Shown one piece after another: positions 16,566 to 25,676 of a stretch of 64,000 nt of DNA. This stretch comes from an uncultured Paracoccaceae bacterium (GTDB lineage Bacteria; Pseudomonadota; Alphaproteobacteria; Rhodobacterales; Rhodobacteraceae). The DNA lies in the NCBI GenBank assembly GCA_947489325.1, contig CANLDA010000009.1:93463-157462 (forward strand). The letters run 5' to 3'. The translations under genes were made by a program, and so were the position numbers. Below the pieces are notes generated by a model that saw only the letters and a list, made by a program, of their open reading frames with translations, searched no databases and was not told the DNA's origin. Position 1 is the stretch's first letter, and every line of letters begins with the position of its first letter.

Positions 16566-17300
16566 ATGGACAATTTTCATGACCGTTTGGATGCCAAGCT
16601 GACCGAAGCAGGCATGTCCCGGCGCAAGCTGTCGCTGTCCATTGGTCAGGGGCAATCCTATATCGCGAACCTATTGGCCAATCGCAGTGATCCTGGGTTT
16701 GAAACCATTCTCAATATTTGCAAGGTTCTGAACACCAATCCCAATGATCTTGCTGGGATAAACACTTCTGTTTCACTGACGTCATCCAACATGGACCCCA
16801 ACGATGTGGATCAGATCGCCGAAAAGATCTATTCCAAACTCGCCCAAGATAGTTGGATAGCTCAACGCCCCCGCCATCAACGTCCACGTGTGGATGAAAT
16901 CATTGAATGGTGGGACAGCCAAAACGGGCTTTTGCAAAATTTCGATCAGATCAGCGAAAGCGTTGATCTGTTTAACCCGCCAGAATCGGATGCCCATATC
17001 GTGTCCCCTTACCGCATGGGACGTGAGAGCCTCGCGTCACGCGCCTTTGGTATTGATGGCACAGACAATCTGCGACGGATTTTGGAAGGATTTGACCCCG
17101 ATTTTAACGAAAAGATGGTGCTCAGTCATCGTCGTTCTGACCGTGGAGAAATCGTGCACACGGTAGAAGACATTGATGTAAGCGTTGCCGACAAAGGGCG
17201 TGTTCAGGTGAAATATCAGCGTCTCTTATTGAAAGTGCACGATATGTCAGGTCGCGAATTCATTTTAAATTTCGCTCAACCTTTTGGTCCTTTTAAATAA
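16566..17300 (+). CDS. XRE-type HTH regulator with C-terminal sensor-like domain
   Basis: The 244-aa protein has a Cro/C1-type helix-turn-helix (about residues 8-65; MSRRKLSLSIGQGQSYIANL covers helices 2-3), a linker, and a C-terminal alpha/beta domain (about 110-240) containing PYRMGRESLASRAFG and ending in strands, which resembles a PAS-like fold. There is no LexA-type protease motif. It probably regulates itself and the divergent 77-aa gene through the palindromes upstream. Its end overlaps the convergent acetyltransferase-like gene by 25 bases. Ligand and regulon are unknown; the PAS reading is inference. Confidence 0.75.
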   Translation: MDNFHDRLDAKLTEAGMSRRKLSLSIGQGQSYIANLLANRSDPGFETILNICKVLNTNPNDLAGINTSVSLTSSNMDPNDVDQIAEKIYSKLAQDSWIAQRPRHQRPRVDEIIEWWDSQNGLLQNFDQISESVDLFNPPESDAHIVSPYRMGRESLASRAFGIDGTDNLRRILEGFDPDFNEKMVLSHRRSDRGEIVHTVEDIDVSVADKGRVQVKYQRLLLKVHDMSGREFILNFAQPFGPFK

Positions 17301-17953
17301 TATCGCGCCACTTGCGGCATGTCTTCGCGTGGAATTGCCACCAGCCATTCCATTTCACTGCGTCCCTCTGGGGGATTGGTCCATTCCATCACACCGGGCC
17401 AGCGACGCGTGAACCAATAGGTACGGTCCATTCCCAATTTCACATCGCGTGCACGCATAAAGGCATAATGCCAATCCGCCTGCCACTTAAGCGCCGCAAC
17501 GCTGTGGGTCAGCATCAGCAGGTTTTCCAATGCTTCGCGATTGCCACGTGCAGATTTGCGCACGTACAGCTCGCCTATATACACCAGCTTGCGGCGCATT
17601 TGTTGGCCGACATAATCCGCATCAAACCGCAACATTCCTCCTTCCAAAGGTGGGTACCCCCGTGACATGGACCGGCTGAGGAACGCACCAAGACCTTCTT
17701 CTCCGACGTCATCCATACGCGCACTGATACAGGCCGCAGGCCCCTCATCGTCGTGGGCGAACAACCAAAATGAATTGGTTTGGGTAAAATCATTGCGTGA
17801 TGGCTCCATGATTGGCGTCATCGCAGGTTTGCCCAGATTGCGCAGCACCTCTGGGACGGCCTCAAACTTGGCGCTTTGCTCTACCTGCCATCCATTTATC
17901 AACAGACTGTCCAAGCAGGCTCCGCCCACTCTCACCATTTCCAAGGTTTCCAT
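17276..17953 (-). CDS. conserved hypothetical, possible GNAT-fold acyltransferase
   Basis: The 225-aa protein has no clear family signature for me. The part YIGELYVRKSARGNREALENL (about residues 125-145) resembles GNAT motif A (strand 4, R/Q-x-x-G-x-G-like turn, helix 3), although the exact acyl-CoA loop is imperfect. It is rich in Trp and Met toward the C-terminus. No signal peptide or membrane helix is seen. It lies tail to tail with the HTH sensor gene, overlapping by 25 bases, an arrangement that fits linked function but proves nothing. Confidence 0.6.
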   Translation of the reverse strand: METLEMVRVGGACLDSLLINGWQVEQSAKFEAVPEVLRNLGKPAMTPIMEPSRNDFTQTNSFWLFAHDDEGPAACISARMDDVGEEGLGAFLSRSMSRGYPPLEGGMLRFDADYVGQQMRRKLVYIGELYVRKSARGNREALENLLMLTHSVAALKWQADWHYAFMRARDVKLGMDRTYWFTRRWPGVMEWTNPPEGRSEMEWLVAIPREDMPQVARYYLKGPKG

Positions 17954-18290
17954 GCCCCACCCTTGATATCTTGCCGGGTTTCATCCCGAACCATGTCCCT
18001 GACTACGTCCCTCAATCGTTACTGGTGCGCCCAACATTCTGTGCCATGACAGATACGCCCCAAGATCACCCCATAAACTAGAAAAAAATCACAAAACTCA
18101 TCGTTAAATAGCACGATCGTTTCTTTATGTGGCAAGTTCTTTGCCCAATGAACAGCCTTAACTTGCCCTCAAACCGTCACAGTCTTTTCGCCAAGACGGC
18201 ATGATACCGGCAAATCCTTGTGCCAATCTAAGCAGATAAAGCGCCCGTCGGCGCATGTCGGCTGGGCTGCACAATAAAAGGAGCAGACCA
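17954..18290. other. 337-base gap: AT-rich promoter region
   Basis: No tRNA or convincing ORF is seen. The middle (18070-18140) is AT-rich and has the palindrome ACGATCGT (18113-18120) preceded by the spaced repeat TCGT-N8-ACGA (18101-18116). A short hairpin GCGCC-CGTC-GGCGC lies at 18241-18254, just before the ribosome binding site AAGGAG of the 38-aa ORF. It probably holds promoters for the genes on both sides. Confidence 0.5.
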
Positions 18291-18407
18291 ATGTCATATA
18301 TGGGCACACCCGACCCCAAACAGACGCCGCAACAGCCGCCTGTTAAGCAAAGCAAACCCAAGCCGCAGGAAAAGAAAGTGATCTTTTCAGATTGGGCGTC
18401 AATTTAA
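18291..18407 (+). CDS. 38-aa Pro/Lys/Gln-rich small protein, unknown
   Basis: A complete frame runs from ATG 18291 to TAA 18405-18407, preceded by AAAAGGAGC, one of the best ribosome binding sites in the window. The product starts MSYMGTPDPKQ, has a disordered middle with repeated Pro, Gln and Lys, and ends VIFSDWASI. It has no membrane segment. It lies 35 bases before the TfoX C-terminal-domain gene and may be in the same transcript. Too short for homology by eye; the ribosome binding site and clear ends are the evidence that it is translated. Confidence 0.5.
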   Translation: MSYMGTPDPKQTPQQPPVKQSKPKPQEKKVIFSDWASI

Positions 18408-18442
18408 CTGGACCGCAGATCGCGCATGGCTATTTTGGCTAC

Positions 18443-18775
18443 ATGGCAAAGGTATCCACCATTCGCAATCTCGGCCCCGCGTTCGAACAGGCTTGCACAA
18501 AGGCTGGCATTCACAGCGCTGAAGAGCTGCGCGAATTGGGGGCTGACACGGCCTATGCCAAGATATTGCAATCTGGCGAACGGCCGCATTTCATTGGCTA
18601 TTACGTGCTTGTCATGGCGCTTCAGGGTCGGCCATGGAATGATTGCAAGGGTAAAGAAAAAGAAACCCTGCGCATTCGATTTGATGCCATAAAAGCAACG
18701 AGTTACGACAAAGACCTTGGCCAGTTTGAGGCCACGCTGAACGCGATTGGCGTTATTCCAAAACGCATCCAGTAA
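18443..18775 (+). CDS. TfoX C-terminal domain protein
   Basis: The 110-aa protein begins VSTIRNLGPAFEQACTKAGI, followed by SAEELRELGADTAYAKIL, the hallmark of the TfoX/Sxy C-terminal helix-hairpin-helix-like domain. In E. coli and Haemophilus full TfoX promotes competence; stand-alone C-terminal domains are common in alphaproteobacteria with no known role. The start is ATG 18443; an in-frame TTG at 18392 would overlap the 38-aa ORF and lacks support. Length is normal for the stand-alone domain. Confidence 0.82.
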   Translation: MAKVSTIRNLGPAFEQACTKAGIHSAEELRELGADTAYAKILQSGERPHFIGYYVLVMALQGRPWNDCKGKEKETLRIRFDAIKATSYDKDLGQFEATLNAIGVIPKRIQ

Positions 18776-18837
18776 AGAAATGAAAATGGGCAAGAATTGC
18801 ATCCTGCCCACCTTAGATTTTCAAGCAAAAGTTGCGA

Positions 18838-19809
18838 TTACTTCACGGCATCTTTCATCGCGTCTTCGCCTTTTTTCCACAGGTTGCCCTGCCACAATTC
18901 TTCCAGCCCAGTTTCGCCGCTTGCACCTTTGGTGGTGAGATAGTCGAAATAAGAGGTCGGTTTGTGGCCAGTCAGATTATAGAAATCCGGGCTGCAACGG
19001 GTATAGAATCCATTGGTGAGATATTCGAAAAATTCGGCGCGGGTGCTGCCAAAGTCGTTTTCAAAATCCACCATGGATTGCGCTTCATAAGTGATCTCTT
19101 TATCCATTGCACGCCCCAGATCGGCGGCGATTTCTGACATAGATTGGGGTGCAGGACCTGTGATGTCATAAAATTTGTTGCCATGACGCTCTGGTCCTTC
19201 GATCAACACAACCGCCGCTGCCTCAGCAATGTCGCGCGTTGCCACAAAGGAGTTGCGCATTTCGCCCAATGGATTCGAAAATGTCCCGTCATTGGCAATC
19301 GTGTCGCAATCGGTTTTCAACAGGTGGTTCATGAAAAAGTTGTTGCGCAGGGCGGTCACATTCAGACCCGCATCAATCAACGATTTTTCACCCCACCAAT
19401 AATGTTGCAGCATCAACGGAATGCCGGCGCCTGCGCGCGAGGCGTGGCTGTCGGCATCATAGGACGCCGTATTGGTGTCGGCCCCCATGCAACTGACGCG
19501 GACCACATGTTGGATCACATCCTTGCGGCGACCCAGTTCTTTGGAAAATTCCAGATGACCTTGCAGCATCGGATCCAAAGACGCAGAGTAAACCGCCGTC
19601 ACACCGTCAAGTGCAGCTTCCCATGTATTGGGGTCTGACAGATCAAAATGCACAACTTCATCCGCACCCAAAGATTTCAGCATTTCAACCTTGTCGGCGC
19701 TGAAATAACAGGCACGCACAGTGATGTCATTGTGTTGGGACAGGCGGGCAACCAATTCACGGCCAATCCGGCCAGTGGCAGAGGTCACAAGGACAGTGTG
19801 TTGGGACAT
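18838..19809 (-). CDS. NmrA-like NAD(P)-binding protein
   Basis: The 323-aa protein is an atypical short-chain dehydrogenase of the NmrA/HSCARG kind. It starts MSQHTVLVTSATGRIGREL, a Rossmann fold in which the first Gly of the usual GxxGxxG is Ser (SATGRIG). The middle part (VYSASLDPML, RVSCMGAD, LRNNFFMNH) follows NmrA/azoreductase-like proteins. These may act as NAD(P)H sensors or quinone reductases. ATG 19809 is chosen since it starts the fold. It stands as a single gene convergent with the TfoX-domain gene and upstream of nothing obvious. Confidence 0.83.
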   Translation of the reverse strand: MSQHTVLVTSATGRIGRELVARLSQHNDITVRACYFSADKVEMLKSLGADEVVHFDLSDPNTWEAALDGVTAVYSASLDPMLQGHLEFSKELGRRKDVIQHVVRVSCMGADTNTASYDADSHASRAGAGIPLMLQHYWWGEKSLIDAGLNVTALRNNFFMNHLLKTDCDTIANDGTFSNPLGEMRNSFVATRDIAEAAAVVLIEGPERHGNKFYDITGPAPQSMSEIAADLGRAMDKEITYEAQSMVDFENDFGSTRAEFFEYLTNGFYTRCSPDFYNLTGHKPTSYFDYLTTKGASGETGLEELWQGNLWKKGEDAMKDAVK

Positions 19810-19909
19810 GGGAAAATTCCTGTGTGGCAGGCACATATCAGTGCGAGATGAAAAAAAGACCGCCCCGGTTTCCCAGCGCGGCCCTATTCGTCGTCACGAA
19901 AGTGGTGGC

Positions 19910-20332
19910 TTAGCCGACCAATTCCAGACCAGAGAAGAAATACGCGATTTCAACTGCTGCAGTTTCTGGCGCGTCAGAACCGTGAACAGAGTTCTCGCCA
20001 ACAGATTCGGCGAATTCTGCGCGGATGGTGCCGGCCGCTGCGTCTGCTGGGTTAGTTGCACCCATAACTTCGCGATTTTTCGCGATGGCGCCTTCGCCTT
20101 CCAGAACCTGAGCAACGATTGGTGCGGAGGCCATGAATTCGCACAGTTCGCCATAGAAAGGACGCTCTGCGTGAACTTTGTAGAACTCGCCCGCTTGTGC
20201 TGGTGTCAGGTGAATACGCTTTTGTGCAACAACGCGCAGGCCAGCTTCTTCAAATTTTGCATTAATCGCGCCTGTCAGGTTGCGACGAGTTGCATCAGGC
20301 TTGATGATCGAAAATGTGCGTTCCAGAGCCAT
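19910..20332 (-). CDS. ndk: nucleoside diphosphate kinase
   Basis: Ndk transfers the gamma phosphate of ATP to nucleoside diphosphates via a phosphohistidine. The 140-aa protein has the full family length, starts [14 protein letters not shown], and has the active-site His in the segment ENSVHGSDA (NxxHGSD). ATG 20332 lies behind TAGGAGAA. The frame is open further upstream to 20854, but that part overlaps the ABC-F gene on the other strand and is not coding. It is divergent from the ABC-F gene. Confidence 0.97.
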   Translation of the reverse strand: MALERTFSIIKPDATRRNLTGAINAKFEEAGLRVVAQKRIHLTPAQAGEFYKVHAERPFYGELCEFMASAPIVAQVLEGEGAIAKNREVMGATNPADAAAGTIRAEFAESVGENSVHGSDAPETAAVEIAYFFSGLELVG

Positions 20333-20462
20333 GGTATTTTCTCCTACTGAAGTGAAAGAGCGGTCCAACCGCCCCGAATTCGAATTGCCGCCCCGATAGC
20401 ACGGGTCTGCACTGTTGAAAAGCGGTGATTGACGGCGCGCGCTGCTTAGGTCACATGGGGCC

Positions 20463-22310
20463 ATGCTTAAGATTTCAGACATCACATATAACGTCGAAGG
20501 CCGCCCTTTGTTTGAAGGCGCCACAGCGACCATTCCAACCGGACACAAAGTTGGCCTTATCGGGCGCAATGGTGCGGGTAAAACCACGTTATTCCGTCTT
20601 ATCCGCGGAGAGCTGTCGCTGGAGGGCGGGACCATCACCCTGCCCGAGCGCGCGCGCATTGGTGGCGTTGCCCAAGAGGTGCCCTCAAATGAGGTCTCTT
20701 TGATCAACACCGTGTTGGCCGCTGATACCGAACGTATGGACTTGATGGCCGAATCTGAAACCGCCACCGATCCGGGGCGTATCTCCGATATCCAAACCCG
20801 CCTGAATGACATCAACGCCTGGAGTGCCGAGGCGCGTGCCGCCTCTATCCTCAAGGGGCTTGGGTTTGATCACGAAGACCAACTGATGCCCTGCTCGGCG
20901 TTTTCCGGTGGTTGGCGCATGCGTGTCGCCCTTGCGGCGGTGCTGTTTTCGCAACCTGATTATCTGCTGTTGGACGAGCCGACCAACTATCTGGACCTTG
21001 AAGGCGCGCTTTGGCTTGAAAATTATTTGGTGAAGTACCCGCATACCGTATTGATCATCAGCCACGACCGCGAATTGCTGAACCGCTCTGTCGGCGCGAT
21101 CTTGCATTTGGATGAGCGCAAGCTGACCTATTACACGGGCACCTATGATCAGTTCGCCCAGCAACGCGCCGCCCAGCGTGCTGTTCAGGCCGCAGCTGCA
21201 AAAAAACAGCAAGCCCACCGTGAGCATTTGCAAAGCTTTGTTAATCGCTTCAAAGCCAAGGCCAGCAAAGCTAAGCAAGCACAAAGCCGCGTAAAGATGC
21301 TGGAGAAAATGACGCCGATCACTGCACCCGAAGATGCGGCACGCGTGGTATTCTCGTTCCCGACGCCCGAAGAGCTGTCCCCCCCCATCATTGCCACCGA
21401 AGGTACGTCAGTTGGCTATGGAGACACGATTGTTCTGAAAAACCTTGATCTGCGTATTGATCAGGATGATCGCATTGCGCTTTTGGGTAAGAACGGTCAG
21501 GGCAAATCGACCTTGGCAAAACTGCTTTCGGGCAGGCTTGAGAAAAAAGATGGCTCTTTTGTCACCTCAAATAAACTGCGCATCGGCTTCTTTGCACAGC
21601 ATCAGGTGGACGAGCTGTATGTTGATGAAACCCCGATCCAGCACTTAATGCGCCTGCGCGGTCATGAAGGGCAGGCTAAGGTGCGTGCGCGTCTGGCCGG
21701 ATTTGGTCTTGGCGCAGCACAGGCCGATACAGTTGTTGGGCGCCTGTCTGGTGGACAAAAGGCCCGGCTTTCTCTGTTGCTGGCTACACTCGATGCACCA
21801 CATCTTCTGATTTTGGATGAACCTACCAACCACCTTGACATCGAAAGCCGCGAGGCATTGGTCGAGGCGTTGACCGCGTATTCCGGCGCGGTCATTTTGG
21901 TCAGCCATGACATGCATTTGCTGTCGCTGGTCGCTGATCGCCTGTGGTTGGTCAAAGACGGATCTGTGAAACCTTACGAAGAGGATTTGCAGGCCTACCG
22001 CAAGCTTTTGCTCGCGTCGGATAAGCCTGCGAGCAAAGGCAAATCCAAACCTGCGCCCAAACGCCCCTCTCGTGATGCTGTCTTGGCCTTGCGCGCCGAT
22101 GTGCGCAAATGTGAGGAACGCGTCGCCAAATTGGGAGAGATGCGTGACAAGCTGGCCAAGAAACTGGCTGATCCATCGCTGTATGAGGCCGAAAAGATCG
22201 CCGAAATGGAGGTCTGGCAACGTAAATACGGCGAGGTGATGGAAGCGCTGGAGCGTGCCGAAGCACTTTGGATGAAGGCCCTTGAAAAGCTTGAAAAGGC
22301 AGAAAGCTAA
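20463..22310 (+). CDS. ABC-F family ATPase (ribosome-associated)
   Basis: The 615-aa protein has two ABC domains in tandem and no membrane segments: Walker [10 protein letters not shown] and GKNGQGKST, signatures FSGGWRMR and LSGGQKAR, Walker [12 protein letters not shown] and [11 protein letters not shown]. The linker between them (about residues 225-290) is the charged helical P-site tRNA-interacting motif, and the C-terminus (about 525-610) is a Lys/Glu-rich coiled coil. These features place it in ABC-F, closest in layout to Uup/YheS, which resolve stalled ribosomes. ATG 20463 starts the first strand. Confidence 0.92.
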   Translation: MLKISDITYNVEGRPLFEGATATIPTGHKVGLIGRNGAGKTTLFRLIRGELSLEGGTITLPERARIGGVAQEVPSNEVSLINTVLAADTERMDLMAESETATDPGRISDIQTRLNDINAWSAEARAASILKGLGFDHEDQLMPCSAFSGGWRMRVALAAVLFSQPDYLLLDEPTNYLDLEGALWLENYLVKYPHTVLIISHDRELLNRSVGAILHLDERKLTYYTGTYDQFAQQRAAQRAVQAAAAKKQQAHREHLQSFVNRFKAKASKAKQAQSRVKMLEKMTPITAPEDAARVVFSFPTPEELSPPIIATEGTSVGYGDTIVLKNLDLRIDQDDRIALLGKNGQGKSTLAKLLSGRLEKKDGSFVTSNKLRIGFFAQHQVDELYVDETPIQHLMRLRGHEGQAKVRARLAGFGLGAAQADTVVGRLSGGQKARLSLLLATLDAPHLLILDEPTNHLDIESREALVEALTAYSGAVILVSHDMHLLSLVADRLWLVKDGSVKPYEEDLQAYRKLLLASDKPASKGKSKPAPKRPSRDAVLALRADVRKCEERVAKLGEMRDKLAKKLADPSLYEAEKIAEMEVWQRKYGEVMEALERAEALWMKALEKLEKAES

Positions 22311-22311
22311 G

Positions 22312-22330
22312 ACGATAGTGCCTCTATCGT
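22312..22330. other. short intergenic hairpin
   Basis: ACGATAG-TGCCT-CTATCGT is a perfect 7-bp inverted repeat in the 36-base gap between the ABC-F gene and marC. It has no U tract, so it may be a transcript hairpin within an operon rather than a terminator. Confidence 0.4.
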
Positions 22331-22346
22331 ATGCAATGGAGTGTTT

Positions 22347-22961
22347 ATGGACACGTCTTTACTGATCACGGCCTTTGTCACGCTTTTCGTGATCATTGAT
22401 CCCATTGGGCTGACGCCTATATTCGTGGCTCTAACACCCGGTGCAACCAATGCTCAGCGCCGAGCCATCGCCTTGCGTTCCTGCGGCATCGCTTTTGGCA
22501 TTCTGGCGCTGTTTGCCTTTTTTGGCGAGGCTGTGCTTGGCTTTATCGGCATCTCCATGCCCGCCTTTCGCATAGCGGGCGGCGCGTTGTTGTTTCTGAC
22601 TGCATTGGACATGCTGTTTGAACGCCGAACCAAACGGCGCGAGGACCGCGTCGAAGACCTGCCAGACCCCTCTGTTTTTCCTATGGCTATTCCATTGATT
22701 GCAGGCCCCGGGTCCATCGCCACAGTCATTTTGTTATCCGGCCAGATGAGTGGTATCCAAGGGACCGCCCTTGTGCTGGGCGTAGCACTGATCGTGCTTT
22801 GCGTGGTTTTGGCATTTTTCTTTGCCGCAGGCCTTCTGGAACGCGCCCTTGGCAAGATCGGTATCAATGTGGTGACACGCCTTCTGGGGATGCTGCTTGC
22901 TGCGCTCTCGGTGCAGTTCATTCTGGAAGGTCTGCGCGATTTTGGCTTTGCTGCGGGCTGA
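22347..22961 (+). CDS. MarC family integral membrane protein
   Basis: The 204-aa protein has six predicted hydrophobic segments and family motifs FVIIDPIGLTPIF (TM1) and MAIPLIAGPGSI (after the central loop). MarC/UPF0056 proteins sit in the inner membrane; the old link to multiple antibiotic resistance was not upheld and the function is unknown. ATG 22347 is chosen with TGGAG five bases upstream; GTG 22341 is inside that site. It follows the ABC-F gene after 36 bases and precedes the aspartic protease gene by 42, so the three may be cotranscribed. Confidence 0.9.
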   Translation: MDTSLLITAFVTLFVIIDPIGLTPIFVALTPGATNAQRRAIALRSCGIAFGILALFAFFGEAVLGFIGISMPAFRIAGGALLFLTALDMLFERRTKRREDRVEDLPDPSVFPMAIPLIAGPGSIATVILLSGQMSGIQGTALVLGVALIVLCVVLAFFFAAGLLERALGKIGINVVTRLLGMLLAALSVQFILEGLRDFGFAAG

Positions 22962-23003
22962 ATTGCAGATCACGCTGCCTATATTAAGGCAAAGGAGAGC
23001 AAC

Positions 23004-23585
23004 GTGAACCCATCTGATTATGGCTATCTCACCTATTTGGTGGTGCTGACCGTCGCTGTGTTGTTTTGGTTCATCACCAATCATCGCGAAAGTTTTGGCA
23101 AGACCGTGCAACAGGTCCTGGCATGGGTGTTGATTTTTATCGGTGTGATTGCCGCAGTTGGCATGTGGGATGACATCCAAAACCAAGCGCTTTCGACACA
23201 GGCGGTTTTTGAAGATGGCACGCGTATCGAGATCCCGCTTGGTCCGGATGGTCATTATCACGCCACCTTGCAGATCAACGGCGTTGATGTGCCCTTTGTT
23301 GTGGATACAGGTGCAAGCGATATGGTCTTGTCACAAGAAGATGCAGCACGTGTGGGCCTTAACCCTGACTCATTGGCCTATATTGGCATTGCCCTGACCG
23401 CAAATGGCGAAGTGCGCACTGCGCCAGTGAAACTTGATCAAGTCGACTTTGGACATTTCACTGACAATAACGTACGTGCCCGCGTGAATGGTGGAGATTT
23501 GGACACATCCCTCTTGGGCATGAGCTATCTACGCTCTTTTCAGCAGATCACCATCACGCGCAATCGCCTGGTTCTGACACGCTGA
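23004..23585 (+). CDS. membrane-anchored retropepsin-like aspartic protease
   Basis: The 193-aa protein has two N-terminal hydrophobic segments (about residues 10-27 and 37-55), then a clan AA protease domain with the catalytic motif VVDTGASDMVL and a later LLGMSYLRSF, as in the TIGR02281 family. The protease domain would be periplasmic. As in retropepsins, a dimer would supply two Asp. Related rickettsial and rhizobial proteins are active proteases, but substrates here are unknown. ATG or GTG choice: GTG 23004 is used, reading MNPSDYG, after AAAGGAGAG. Confidence 0.87.
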   Translation: MNPSDYGYLTYLVVLTVAVLFWFITNHRESFGKTVQQVLAWVLIFIGVIAAVGMWDDIQNQALSTQAVFEDGTRIEIPLGPDGHYHATLQINGVDVPFVVDTGASDMVLSQEDAARVGLNPDSLAYIGIALTANGEVRTAPVKLDQVDFGHFTDNNVRARVNGGDLDTSLLGMSYLRSFQQITITRNRLVLTR

Positions 23586-23653
23586 CAGAGGGGCAGCCTT
23601 CTTGACTATACCAACTCATCCCAAGGTATGTGCCTCTAGGAATACACCCATGG

Positions 23654-23710
23654 TTTCTTCTTGGTAAAAATATCCCGGGGGAGCTGCGCAGCAGCGGGGG
23701 CAGCGCCCCC
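23654..23710 (+). repeat. TTTCTTCTTGG intergenic element, copy C, with hairpins
   Basis: TTTCTTCTTGG (23654-23664) then TAAAAATATCC and CGGGG to 23680, followed by the palindrome GCTGCGCAGC and the stem GGGGGC-AGC-GCCCCC (23696-23710). It lies 68 bases after the aspartic protease gene in the same orientation and just before the end of convergent holC. Confidence 0.8.
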
Positions 23711-23724
23711 TTGCCCGTTTCAAG

Positions 23725-24198
23725 TCACACGGGTGTGGCGGGTTTTTCGGCCTTTTTCTCCCACCTCCCACTTTCTTCTGACCAATATTGCGCAGCGCAG
23801 CCCGCATCGGTCAGCGTTTTCCATTGACTACGGGCACGGCCAAGGGCCTCTTCGTCATAGCCATCAAACAAGATACAAACGCGGTCAGCCGCGGTGACCT
23901 CTTCGGCAGAGATATCTGCCCCATCAATCACCATGATACAGCTGGCATCATTTTTTACGATCTTGTCCCAACTTAGCAGGATTGGTTGATCGGCATCATA
24001 TAGCCCGCCCGCCAAACCGTGGGCCAAAAATCCATCATCCGCTCCCTGCCACAGTTTCTCATCCAACCACGCCATGCGCGCCTCTTCCTGCCCTCGGACC
24101 ACAATCCGCCACCCCGCCTGCTGTGCCTTTTCAAGCAACAACGCCAGCGTGGTTTCCATTGGGTTGCGTGTCAGATGATAGAAAAAGGCCGCGCCCAT
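23725..24198 (-). CDS. holC: DNA polymerase III chi subunit
   Basis: HolC (chi) links the clamp loader to single-strand DNA binding protein. The 157-aa protein starts MGAAFFYHLTRNPMETTL, with the family pattern of FYHL near the start, ALLLEKAQQAGWRI, ARMAWLDEKLW and the VIDGAD/VCILFDGYDEE strand-turn segment. Length fits alphaproteobacterial HolC. It starts five bases after the pepA stop, the conserved pepA-holC pair. The C-terminal tail is Lys/Glu-rich. Confidence 0.9.
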   Translation of the reverse strand: MGAAFFYHLTRNPMETTLALLLEKAQQAGWRIVVRGQEEARMAWLDEKLWQGADDGFLAHGLAGGLYDADQPILLSWDKIVKNDASCIMVIDGADISAEEVTAADRVCILFDGYDEEALGRARSQWKTLTDAGCAAQYWSEESGRWEKKAEKPATPV

Positions 24199-24203
24199 AA
24201 TGA

Positions 24204-25676
24204 TCAGTCCACTTCGTAATGGTCGGCAACCATACGGTTAAGCGCCATGACACCCCATCCGGTTGCTCCTTTGGGCGCCATGTCTGTCCCTGATTTCACC
24301 AGCGCTACGCCTGCTATATCCAAATGGATCCATGGCATGTCCTCGCCAACGAACCGATGCAGGAATTCTGCCGCTGTTGAGGCCCCTGCCGGACGCCCCC
24401 CGACGTTTTTAACATCCGCAATGCGTGACTTCAGCTGATCTGCATACCCCTTGCCCAACGGCATGCGCCAAGCGCCTTCGTTTTCTGCGGCGGCGGCCTT
24501 GAGGAACTGATTGCAAAACGCATCATCGTTAGAGAAGGCACCACCATTGTCATGACCCAACGCCACCACCATAGCACCCGTCAGTGTCGCCAGATCAACC
24601 ATGCCCACGGGCTTGAACCGCTCTTGGGCGTAATGCATCACATCGCACAGCACCAACCGCCCCTCGGCATCTGTGTTGATCACCTCGATCGTGTCGCCTT
24701 TCATTGCGGTCACAACATCACCCGGTCGCGTCGCACGGCCCGAAGGCATGTTTTCCACCAAGCCCACAAGACCAACCACATTGGCCTTGGCCTTACGCAG
24801 TGCCAGCGCACGCATGACGCCAGACACCACGCCCGCACCGCCCATATCCATGGTCATATCTTCCATGCCGCCCGCAGGCTTCAGGGAAATACCCCCTGTA
24901 TCAAACACAACGCCTTTACCAACCAGCGCAAGCGGAGACGCATCCTTGGCCCCGCCATTCCAATGCATGACCACCACCTTGGAGGGGCTGTCGCTGCCCA
25001 AACCCACGCTCAGCAATGCCCCCATGCCCAGCTCGGCCAATTTGTCTTCCTCCAGAATCTCAACCTTCAAGCCCAGCGTTTCCATGTCCGCCAGGCGATT
25101 GGCAAACTCTGTGGTTGTCAGAACGTTGGCAGGTTCATTCACCAGATCACGGGTGAAATGCACACCTTCGGCCACCGCCAGATGCGGGGTTGTTGCGGCT
25201 TCGACATCTTCAGGTTTATTCGCCATCAGGCGAACCGCACCTTTGTCGTCTTTGTTTGCTGTTTTATGCGCGTCAAAATCATAGTTACGCAGCGCAAGAC
25301 CCAGTGCAATATCTGCAGCCTTGCGATGTGGCCCTGCCATGATCAGCATCGAAGATGCCCCTCGTGCGCGTGCGATGGCCGCCCCTGCTTTGCGCGCGCT
25401 TTCCTGATCTGCGCGCTTGGGCAACGCGATCACGTCCACCGCTTTGGCCGCCATACCCGCCGGATAGGCAAGAACATGCGCATCTCCGGGTTTGGCTTTG
25501 GCAAATACGTCGCTTTTGACAAGTCGCTCCAACGCGCCCTTGGACAAGCGATTGATCCGGCGCGCGGCCTGATCCAACGAGGCCTCCTTGTCAACAAATA
25601 CAGCAACGCGCCCCTCTTCAACGGCAATTGCGTCCAGATCGGTGGCCATAAATGAAATCGACACTGGTTTGCTCAT
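24204..25676 (-). CDS. pepA: leucyl aminopeptidase (M17)
   Basis: PepA removes N-terminal residues from peptides and in some bacteria binds DNA at Xer sites. The 490-aa protein has an N-terminal alpha/beta domain and the catalytic domain with VGKGVVFDTGGISLKP (Lys and Asp metal ligands) and NTDAEGRLVL (the M17 signature). ATG 25676 follows GGGAGAG; the upstream open frame to 25724 is not needed. Operon with holC. The DNA-binding role with XerD, encoded 21 kb away, is only known from enterobacteria. Confidence 0.95.
   Translation of the reverse strand: MSKPVSISFMATDLDAIAVEEGRVAVFVDKEASLDQAARRINRLSKGALERLVKSDVFAKAKPGDAHVLAYPAGMAAKAVDVIALPKRADQESARKAGAAIARARGASSMLIMAGPHRKAADIALGLALRNYDFDAHKTANKDDKGAVRLMANKPEDVEAATTPHLAVAEGVHFTRDLVNEPANVLTTTEFANRLADMETLGLKVEILEEDKLAELGMGALLSVGLGSDSPSKVVVMHWNGGAKDASPLALVGKGVVFDTGGISLKPAGGMEDMTMDMGGAGVVSGVMRALALRKAKANVVGLVGLVENMPSGRATRPGDVVTAMKGDTIEVINTDAEGRLVLCDVMHYAQERFKPVGMVDLATLTGAMVVALGHDNGGAFSNDDAFCNQFLKAAAAENEGAWRMPLGKGYADQLKSRIADVKNVGGRPAGASTAAEFLHRFVGEDMPWIHLDIAGVALVKSGTDMAPKGATGWGVMALNRMVADHYEVD

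Noticed and set aside
24552..25655. Open frame of 367 codons on the plus strand opposite pepA
   Set aside because: It is antisense to the well-recognised pepA; its translation is His/Cys/Arg-rich with no domain and no ribosome binding site.
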